Shown here in pieces: positions 56,173 to 64,000 of a DNA stretch of 64,000 nt; position 1 is the first letter of the stretch, and the number at the start of each line of letters is the position of its first letter. The notes beneath the pieces were generated by a model that ran no database searches, was not told where the DNA came from, and saw only the letters and a program-made list of their open reading frames with translations. The stretch covers positions 496,001 through 560,000 of the forward strand of contig JAPFFF010000017.1 in assembly GCA_039105265.1 (NCBI GenBank), read 5' to 3'. A program made the translations under genes and the position numbers. The DNA comes from Tritrichomonas musculus. Its lineage: Eukaryota > Parabasalia > Tritrichomonadida > Tritrichomonadidae.

Positions 56173-56248
56173 AATTTACTTATTTGATAAATTGAATGTT
56201 TTTTTAAAATAACGGGTAAAATGAATGTATTAGTTTTACCCAAACCCT
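56153..56248. repeat. 15-bp inverted repeat straddling the HYDIN start codon
   Basis: AGGGTTTGGGTAAAA (56153-56167, inside codons 2-7) and its exact complement TTTTACCCAAACCCT (56234-56248, in the 5' flank). The match extends over ATTCAT/ATGAAT if a 7-base insertion is allowed. If the leader is transcribed from beyond 56248, the start codon could be closed in a hairpin. Confidence 0.8.
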
Positions 56249-57189
56249 GGAGATAATAATGTTTTCAGTTTATGTTTCTATATCATATTTAATAGTAGTA
56301 ATAAAATATATTCAATGAGTTTAAAACCATAATATTCCATGGACTATATTCTAAATGTATTTTTTCATAACAAATAAATTGAATAAAATGTAAACTATTC
56401 AAAAAGAATTAGATTATTAAATAATAATATATGTATAACAAGCAGCATTTTAAAATGAATAATAATTTAAATCATTTTAATACTAATATTCTATGAAATA
56501 TATCATTTATAAAAGAAATTATTGTATTTTAATCTGATTTGATAATCAAAATGTATAAAAATATGCGAATTGGGCATGAAATGAAAAAAATTATAACATA
56601 CAATTTCAATTTTTAATGCATCAGTTTTTTTTTTTTCCCATTTTCGGAATGAAATTTTCTCATTCATATTAAGTAATCTTGGATTCATTATTTTTTTCTC
56701 TCCTTTATAATCAATATCTGATAAATAATAATATTTTATGAATGAAATATATTGAAATGGGAGCAAATTGTAAGAGAATTATTTCAAAATTACACATTTA
56801 CTATAATTAACGTACGAATTTTAATAAAAAATCAATTTTCTATATAAAACTTTTAATAAAAATTGGTATTTTCCATCACTGTCTAATCATATCATTAAAT
56901 ACTTCATTTAAATCTTTAATATTAGAAGAGAATATAGATTTTCTGAGAAGTTGCTTATAATATTCAATTTTTTCGAATAGTTGAATAGAATTGTATTTAG
57001 GTATCGTTTATACATTCTTTTAAGCATAATGAGCAATTTGATATCAAAATATTTTATATCTACATAATAGGTGTTGAGTTAGTAATCATTCAAAAATAGA
57101 GTATTACCCTCTGTTATTGAATTAGTTTGTTTGAATTTGACACTTAAATCATTTACAATTAATAATATTAATAATTTATATATTTTTAA
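56173..57189. other. 1-kb divergent spacer
   Basis: Between HYDIN (leftward) and TMEM209 (rightward). It carries TAACGGG near 56210, the outer arm of the inverted repeat, and TGTAAACTATTC at 56389-56400, shared with the palindrome at 25.7 kb. An 87-codon leftward frame at 56503-56766 has no domain and is not called. Confidence 0.45.
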
Positions 57190-58629
57190 ATGTTTGGGCA
57201 AAAAAATATAAGTAACATGACTCCAGAACAGCAAGAAGAAGAGAGAAAAAGAATAGAGTCTCAGATTAAAATGCCAATTCGAAACAATCCCCCTTTTAAA
57301 ACTCATTTTAATGAAATCACGCCAGATTCCTCAAAATATGATATACCTCCAATTCCAGTTCAAAAGGATAACAAGCAATCTCATAATTATAATTTTTCTA
57401 TTTCGGCAAATAAGTCTGGATTTAACTTTTTTGATGAAATTAATGATATTCCCCTTCGAATTGCTCTTCCAACAAATCGTAAACAGCGCGAAGATTCAAT
57501 GTTACCTTATCGAAATAATAATCTCCTCAAAGAGCAAGCTCAAATTAATCAACCTGAACAACGGAGAACAAAATGGATATTTATTTTTGCTGTGTTTTCT
57601 TTTTGTTTCATTTTATTAATTGTATTTAATCTTTTTATTTTTGGTGGTACAATTTATTTATCAACAATATTTTTAGCTATTATTTTTTTTATACTCGCAA
57701 TACTTGGTTACAAAGCTCAACAAAGACGATTAAAGCTACCTTATCCACAGTTTCCTAAATACTCATTAAATGAAGAAGGACAATTTGAAGATAGCGAAGG
57801 AATGGAATATTCATCAGCAATGTTTGCTAAAGATCCAACAGAATTAAAAGCAGATACTATAATTGATCTGTCATTGAGTAACAGTAGTCCTTATTCGATG
57901 GCTGATCGTGCCTCAGCTGAAATCTTTAAAGATCAAATGGGGAAAAAAATTGATTATGACCAATTAGCCTCAGAAACTCTTAAGACTCTAGACATATCAC
58001 CTCCAGCATTCAATAGATATCTAAACAACTTTAAGGGCTTCATTCCAAAAATTATTCTTTCCAAGCTCATTAAAGAAATGCATTCAAGTGATTCAGAGAT
58101 TGTTGCAATGCTTGTAGTTCCTGGATTTGAGCGTTACAAAAATTATATAACGAGTCGTATTACAACACTTGGAAATTCGCACTATTTAGCTGTGCATTTA
58201 GGCGATAAGGGAGCTCGATATAACGATAGGGAATGGACAACAGATTTTCCATCAGATAACCAAATCGTTCTTCACATCCTCGATGTATGGCTTTCAAAAT
58301 TCATGAATGGAAAAAGAAAGGGAGGTAGTCAATCTCTCTTCACGCAAAAATATGTTTTTATCAAGAGAGAACCAGAAGAAAAAGATGAGGATTCAATTTA
58401 CCTATGTTCAGATGATTCGTCGCATTTTTATGTATCTGCCGTATTCAACGAAAATAAAGGACGTCAGAAATTTTATGCTCCTTCTGGAAAAGATGCTATG
58501 TATGCTGGATTAACACTTTTCTTTTGGCTCATAATGAAAAAGAAGAATGCCCAATTAGACAGTGCTGATCTAAAAAGTATTCCGATTTGTATGGATAGAA
58601 TTCTCTCGTCATCTATTTTGGATTTCTAA
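57190..58629 (+). CDS. TMEM209: TMEM209-like nuclear envelope protein
   Basis: 479 residues. A disordered, charged N-terminus is followed by two close membrane segments (129-150 and 153-174), then the conserved C-terminal domain. TLKTLDISPPAFNRYLNNFKG fits TMEM209's LGISPELWDRNIEKLR. REWTTDFPSDNQIVLHILDVWL fits [21 protein letters not shown], and the C-terminal FYAPSGKDAMYAGLTLFFWLI fits [21 protein letters not shown]. TMEM209 is an inner nuclear membrane/nucleoporin-associated protein in animals. Two membrane spans then a soluble domain fit the family's topology and length. Its neighbours give no further clue. Confidence 0.78.
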   Translation: MFGQKNISNMTPEQQEEERKRIESQIKMPIRNNPPFKTHFNEITPDSSKYDIPPIPVQKDNKQSHNYNFSISANKSGFNFFDEINDIPLRIALPTNRKQREDSMLPYRNNNLLKEQAQINQPEQRRTKWIFIFAVFSFCFILLIVFNLFIFGGTIYLSTIFLAIIFFILAILGYKAQQRRLKLPYPQFPKYSLNEEGQFEDSEGMEYSSAMFAKDPTELKADTIIDLSLSNSSPYSMADRASAEIFKDQMGKKIDYDQLASETLKTLDISPPAFNRYLNNFKGFIPKIILSKLIKEMHSSDSEIVAMLVVPGFERYKNYITSRITTLGNSHYLAVHLGDKGARYNDREWTTDFPSDNQIVLHILDVWLSKFMNGKRKGGSQSLFTQKYVFIKREPEEKDEDSIYLCSDDSSHFYVSAVFNENKGRQKFYAPSGKDAMYAGLTLFFWLIMKKKNAQLDSADLKSIPICMDRILSSSILDF

Positions 58630-59278
58630 TAAGATACTTGAAGTATCAATCACACGATTTTATATGTATATATAAATGTTTTTTTTTTTTTTTTTTAGCT
58701 CTAAATAAATTAAATCTTTTGGTTGATGAATTTGATTATATTTTTTTTAAATATATATATATTAGAATTTGCAAAATATAAAATATCATCATTTCTTATT
58801 AATTCAATGATATGATTTTCAGAAATAATTGAAAATTTCAATGCTTAATTTTCATTATTTATTCATAAAAATAAGAGATATATAATTATCCAATAGAAAT
58901 TATTATTATAAATTGGAAATTTATTATATATATGATGTTTGATGATATTTATATTAAAATATTCATTAAAGTTTATCTAAAAAAGTAAGATAAAAAAGAG
59001 AAATATCATCATATAGAAGAAATTTTTTTTCAAAAAGTTCTTTTAAAATCTTTCTCTTGACTTTTTGAAATCTTTTTTTTGGGAATACTCACAAAATTGA
59101 TTTCCGATGATCTAAATATCATTTGAAATTCATCTTATTAAATGAGCTATAAATTAAAAACTTTAATTGTTACTCTATATATACTTAAAAAAAAAAAAAA
59201 ACTTTTTACACACAAAATTTTGAGTTCAAAAAATTGATAAATTTATTATTACTCACAAATTATAAAAAATTTTATAAT
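58630..59278. other. AT-rich intergenic spacer
   Basis: It contains a T18 run just after the TMEM209 stop and long A/T-only stretches before the kinase. No gene, RNA or structured repeat is seen. Confidence 0.45.
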
Positions 59279-60346
59279 ATGCAAAAAGAGGAAACATCAG
59301 TCTTCCTTCGTGAAATAGTTATGACTCTCGCGAAGCATAACTATGAGCTCAAAGAAAAAATAGGAAGTGGAGGTTTTGCATCAGTTTATAAGTGCAAAAA
59401 TATCCGATATAACGAAATATTTTGTGTTAAAGTGATCGAAGTTCCTGAAGGTGCAAAAGAAAGTTTGGTAATGTCTTTTGATTCCGAATTTCAAACCCTT
59501 GTGAAGATTATTCATCCAAATATTATAACATTATTTGATCATTTTCGATCAGAGCATTGTTTATTCTTAATCCTTGAATATTGTCCAAATGGATCATGTG
59601 CCGACCTTATTGTTAAAAATGGCGGGCCTTTAGAAGTGCCAAAATTAATTGAGTTATTTCGCATAATTTTGCAGGCAATTAATTATATTCATTCAATTGG
59701 AATTGCACATCGTGATATCAAACCTCAAAATATATTAATTGATGTTCATCATAGACCAAAGTTAGCCGATTTCGGACTTGCAGAATTTTATCAAGCCGAT
59801 CAAAAAAAAGCAAAATATGGTGGATCGCTTGCTTATATGGCACCTGAACTAGTTTTAAAGAAAGAATTTAATGCCGAAGCTGTTGATATTTGGGCTTTAG
59901 GAATATCTTTTTTTCAGATTACTACTGGGACACTCCCTTGGGTTACTCCTCAAGTTGCCAAAGAGATTATGGCAGGTTTTGTTTTTATACCAAATGAAAT
60001 AGATCCACAAATTTCTCAATTACTTAGGAAAATGCTTCAAGCTGAGCCAAGCCGAAGACCTACAAGTAGTCAATTGTTACAACTTCCAATTTTCAATAAT
60101 GATAATACTGATCAATATCAGCCTACTCTCACAACAATGCCATTGAAGCAAATGTCTTTTATCGCTCCAGCAATTTCATCATTCAACTCAAACAAAATGA
60201 CAACTTCTGCTTCAATTATTAATCATAAATCTAGGAGAAAGATGAAAAATCAAGTCTTCTCTAAAAAAAGAGTTTCGCTCTCATATACATTTTCTGAAGA
60301 TGAAACCCCAGAACCTAATAATGTTTCTGATTCATTTCTCAAATAA
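59279..60346 (+). CDS. Serine/threonine protein kinase (CAMK/NEK-like)
   Basis: 355 residues from the first ATG (MQKEETSVFLREIV); the frame extends 15 codons upstream only from a TTG. The kinase domain covers about 22-275 with glycine loop GSGGFASVY (29-37), VxK lysine K51, HRDIKPQN (144-151, catalytic D146), DFG (164-166) and APE in MAPELV. All catalytic residues are present, so it should be active. The short C-terminal tail (about 80 residues) is basic and serine-rich, without a recognised domain. The KPQN loop and compact form resemble the CAMK/NEK-like kinases that are numerous in trichomonads. The target is unknown. Confidence 0.92.
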   Translation: MQKEETSVFLREIVMTLAKHNYELKEKIGSGGFASVYKCKNIRYNEIFCVKVIEVPEGAKESLVMSFDSEFQTLVKIIHPNIITLFDHFRSEHCLFLILEYCPNGSCADLIVKNGGPLEVPKLIELFRIILQAINYIHSIGIAHRDIKPQNILIDVHHRPKLADFGLAEFYQADQKKAKYGGSLAYMAPELVLKKEFNAEAVDIWALGISFFQITTGTLPWVTPQVAKEIMAGFVFIPNEIDPQISQLLRKMLQAEPSRRPTSSQLLQLPIFNNDNTDQYQPTLTTMPLKQMSFIAPAISSFNSNKMTTSASIINHKSRRKMKNQVFSKKRVSLSYTFSEDETPEPNNVSDSFLK

Positions 60347-60963
60347 TTTTTGTTATATTAGCCTTTGTGTTGTTATTTTTTTATAAAAAAAATCCATTTT
60401 ATAATTTATATATTTTTGGTGATTTAAAAATTTTATAGTTAATGATGTTTTTAATTTCTATAAAAATAAAACCTTTAGATTATTTTCAATATTATAACTT
60501 TATTATTTTAATGAATTTTTGAAAATTTGTATTTAGCATTTTTTTTAATGTACTTAGTTGTATTATGATGTATGGCTATATAATTTTAAAATTTCATTCA
60601 GCTTATATAAAATGTAGTGAGAAAACTATGAAGATTTAAAAAAAAAAATTTACATAATATTCTATGAGTTTATTGAAATATTGAAAAGATTGAAAATTTT
60701 AAAATGAATGATGAATCAACTTTCAAATTGGTTTTTTGTTCCAATGAATTCAATTAATAATTGTTTTTATTGGTAGCAGAAAAGAAAATCATTGAATAAT
60801 TCATGCATTATGGATATCATAAAAATAAAACAATTCTGATCATTTTGAATACTTATAAATTTTAGATATCAAATTATAATTAAGATAATATACATTGAAT
60901 AGTCTATTGAAGTATAAAACAAGTTGAATTTGGAGAAAAAAATAAAAATAATAATTAAATGTC
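60347..60963. other. AT-rich 3' flank of the kinase gene
   Basis: No coding frame, RNA gene or repeat beyond simple A/T runs. Confidence 0.4.
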
Positions 60964-63199
60964 TTAAGGGTAAGCTCAAATTTCTCTCAATTTTTTGAAT
61001 AGAAGAAAAAATTCAAAAGTTAATATTTTTGATATTTTTTTATAAAAATAGAATAAGAATAAAAAAATATCAGAAGAATTTTTTTTATTAAAAACAAACT
61101 CTTATAGAAAATTTTTTGATTTTAATATCTCGTGAAATAAAGAAGAAAAATACAAATTCTCAGGCCAAAACTAATATTTTTGGTCGATAACTTTATTGGG
61201 ATATATGGGATAAAACAATTATGATTGTATGATTATAGAAGAAGAACATTTTTTTGTTTTTGAATATTCAATGTACACAAATTTTGAATTATTATATTTT
61301 TATTATTTCAATTTTTAAATAATCAATTTAAATATAAAGGAATAAAAAAATCAGGTTCATCGACTTGTTCAATATATGATAATGTCAGGATATCACATAG
61401 AATATGATTATTCCTCAATCCGTATAATTGCCTTATATTTGAATTGTTGTATCGAAATTACTATAATAGATTATTTTATATTATTTGATAAGGTATATGG
61501 CATAAACTTAAAAAATGCATAAGAATTCAATAATAACGTTTTTGGTGAATAATTGCTAAAATTGGATGAAAATTTGGTTTTTTTTAAATCAGATGAAGCA
61601 AACAATGATGATTGAATTAGACATTTATCTTATAAATCAATATTTAAGTTACTTAATGAATTTTTAGAACTTTTTACAAAAACACTAACAAAATTCGTCG
61701 ATACATGTATTAAATATTGATATAAAATCTATATTTTTCAAAAAAAAATATATCAATTATATGCATTATAAATTGTATTTTTGCATTATAACGATTAAAA
61801 AGGAATAAGTATTTTATATTTTGAGAAAAAGTTAAAAAAAGAAAAGATAAAGATAGAAAAGTATTCAATTTTAAAATCTGACACAATTTATTAAATAATG
61901 AGTTTTTTTTAGATTTTTTAATTTATTTAAGCATAAAATAAAAATTCGTCTCGGCCATTTTTTTTATTTTAAATAAATTCACATATTTCACTCTAGGTGA
62001 TTGATATCTCAACTTCCACGCAAGATTAAAATATTTTGTCAGGCCAAAACTAATATTTTTCGATGTTAATTATTATATATAAGACACAATATTGTATCTT
62101 TCTAATTCATCGAAATGGTGATTATTGATTCATTAAGATTACATATTATTCAAAAACACATATGCAAATAATGAGTATTATTATCTATAGTATTGTATTG
62201 TGACAATTAAAAAAGAATAAGTATTTTATATTCTGAGAAAAAGTTAAAAAAAGAAAAGATAAAGATAGAAAAGTATTCAATTTTAAAATCTGACACAATT
62301 TATTAAATAATGAGTTTTTTTTAGATTTTTTAATTTATTTAAGCATAAAATAAAAATTCGTCTCGGCCATTTTTTTTATTTTAAATAAATTCATATATTT
62401 CACTCTAGATGATTGATATCTCAACTTTCACGAAAGATAAAAACATTTTGTCAGGCCAAAACTAATATTTTTTAGTATTAATTACTATACATTCGAAATA
62501 ATGTTGTTTCTTTCAAATTCATCGAAATGTAGATTATTGATTCATTAAGATTACATATTCTTCCAAAACGTATATGCAAATAATGAGCATCATTATTCAT
62601 AGTATTGCTTTGTAGTAATTAAAAAAGAATAAGTATTTTATATTTTGAGAAAAAGTTAAAAAAAGAAAAGATAAAGATAGAAAAGTATTCAATTTTAAAA
62701 TCTGACACAATTTATTAAATAATGAGTTTTTTTTAGATTTTTTAATTTATTTAAGCATAAAATAAAAATTCGTCTCGGCCATTTTTTTTATTTTAAATAA
62801 ATTCACATATTTCACTCTAGGTGATTGATATCTCAACTTTCACGAAAGATAAAAACATTTTGTCAGGCCAAAACTAATATTTTTTAGTATTAATTACTAT
62901 ACATTCGAAATAATGTTGTATCATTTAAATTCTTTGAGATGAAGATTATTGATTCACCAAGATTCCTTTTATCAAAAAAATATAAATACTTGCAATAAAT
63001 TTTTTATTAATATAAACCAAGCAAACACTCCGAAATGCTTATAAAGCCTTTTATGCTCCAAAAATTGATTTAAAAATTTTTTTTACATCTTCATAATAAA
63101 TTGAATATAAATTATTTTTAATCTTTCAAAATTGAATAACGAATAAAATAAATAAAATTTTCAAATTTTGACTGAAGTTTGTTCAAAGCTTACCCTTAA
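60964..63199. repeat. 2.2-kb non-coding unit bounded by a 13-bp inverted repeat
   Basis: TTAAGGGTAAGCT (60964-60976) and its exact inverse AGCTTACCCTTAA (63187-63199) enclose 2.2 kb with no open frame of note but with an internal 412-bp tandem array. The inner flanks of both ends are also loosely similar. It could be a non-autonomous transposon or a satellite-like unit. No target-site duplication is clear. Confidence 0.5.
61800..62970. repeat. Three 412-bp tandem repeats
   Basis: The words GAATAAGTATTTTATATT at 61803, 62215 and 62627, and TCAGGCCAAAACTAAT near 62039, 62451 and 62863, recur at exactly 412-bp spacing. The first 180-200 bp of each unit is nearly identical, while the linker half has diverged. 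A single CTCAGGCCAAAACTAATATT copy also occurs near 61159, outside the register. Confidence 0.93.
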
Positions 63200-64000
63200 T
63201 ATATATTATAGGTGGACTCGAATTTAATCTCCTAAAAAGTCGTAAATAGGATTTAAAGTAAGCTTGTAAATTTGGTGAAATAAACGTTTTTTGGGTTTTA
63301 AAAATCACCAAATGTAACCATATTATTGTCAAATAAATTTTATTAATATTTATTATTGTCATAAACCATTGAATTATTTGAAAGAGGAATTAAATGAGTT
63401 TTATCAAAAGTCATATTAATAATCGATAAGATTTTCTCAGTAAAAAAATGTTATTTTTTGAATATTACAAAATAATTGTATGATTTGTATAATATATCAT
63501 AAAAAATAATAATAAAAAGCTCATTTATATTGACGATGAAAAGCCAAATAACCGATTTCACCAAAAGCCCAGGTCTTGGGCTTTTGGCGACAGCATTCAA
63601 TTTTGAATAGTTTACATATATTTTGGAGATCACCAAATTGGTTTTTTTGGCGATGGTGATTTGTAAAGCTTTCAAAATATCATATATAAAATAAAAAAAA
63701 AAATAAGATATAAATATATAATAAAATCAATAAAAGCATTTTTTCAATTGAAAATAATTTTTTTTCATTTATATTTTAAATATATACTGATATAAAATGT
63801 ATTTAAAATATTAATAGTATTTATATTTTTATGAATATATATAGCCGAATAATAAATAATGCATTGAAATAATGCATTGAAATATTAATAGTATTTATAT
63901 TTTTATGAATATATATAGCCGAGTAATTAAATAAATTCATTGAATTTATTGAATGTTGATTCGTAAATTGAATTATTATTTCATCAAATATCATTTAATC
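63200..64000. other. Gene-free right end with hairpin and short duplication
   Basis: It holds an 11-bp perfect hairpin CCAAAAGCCCA/TGGGCTTTTGG (63561-63587, loop GGTCT), followed by TTTTGAATAGTTTACA (63601-63616), shared with the 25.7-kb palindrome. A 42-bp direct duplication lies at 63807-63848 and 63881-63922. A 74-codon frame at 63451-63675 is not supported. Confidence 0.5.

Noticed and set aside
56503-56766. 87-codon leftward frame in the HYDIN-TMEM209 spacer
   Set aside because: Low-complexity, AT-driven residues and no recognisable motif.
63451-63675. 74-codon leftward frame near the right end
   Set aside because: It overlaps the hairpin and repeat words and has no coding character.
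1-64000. CRISPR arrays, prokaryotic operons or plastid/mitochondrial genes
   Set aside because: Eukaryotic protein families throughout; the tandem repeats have no spacer structure.

Overview
This window looks like nuclear DNA from a parabasalid flagellate, most likely a Tritrichomonas-type trichomonad. The evidence is mixed but consistent: very AT-rich spacers with long A and T runs, dense intron-less genes on both strands, BspA-type leucine-rich-repeat remnants, an ankyrin protein with a trichomonad-style N-terminal region, a retroviral-type integrase relic of the kind abundant in trichomonads, and axonemal proteins (HYDIN, IQUB). I found no GTATGT...ACTAACACACAG introns. The species cannot be fixed from sequence alone.

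Layout. 1-21.9 kb is a gene-dense housekeeping stretch: a partial coiled-coil protein, a Vti1-like Qb-SNARE, a TPR-like protein, a multi-spanning RING protein, a small unknown, a DHHC S-acyltransferase, IQUB, an RRM protein, a Rab GTPase, a PAP2 phosphatase, a small acidic unknown, a PP1-like phosphatase, an EF-hand/RCC1 protein, an RBM26/27-like protein and a KOW-repeat protein. 21.9-26.4 kb is a repeat nest: degraded coding traces, a 14-bp minisatellite, a GC-richer islet, a broken integrase element with inverted ends, a 57-bp palindrome and a 148-bp MITE-like element. 26.4-42.3 kb holds a coiled-coil protein, a DEDDy-exonuclease/RRM protein carrying 53 copies of an 18-bp repeat, SmB, a histone-fold protein, an actin-related protein, a ubiquitin-like protein, a short bromodomain/NET-like protein and a tRNA-Ile(AAU). 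42.3-60.3 kb holds an ankyrin protein, a decayed BspA gene, HYDIN split over two overlapping frames, TMEM209 and a protein kinase. 60.3-64 kb has no genes. It contains three 412-bp tandem repeats inside a 2.2-kb stretch bounded by a 13-bp inverted repeat.

How the genes fit together. There is no operon logic; neighbours serve general cell functions: membrane traffic and lipid modification (SNARE, Rab, DHHC, PAP2), RNA and transcription (RRM proteins, SmB, KOW protein, histone-fold protein, BET-like protein), signalling (kinase, phosphatase), the nuclear envelope (TMEM209) and the flagellar axoneme (HYDIN, IQUB).

The observations most worth a second look are: the HYDIN frame junction, where a -1 slippery heptamer sits in the only 58 nt where the frame can change; the exonuclease-RRM-hexapeptide architecture; sharp GC/codon-use switches inside single genes; and the clustered inverted-repeat elements. 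Several coding starts were moved to the first true ATG because the longer open frame begins with TTG.
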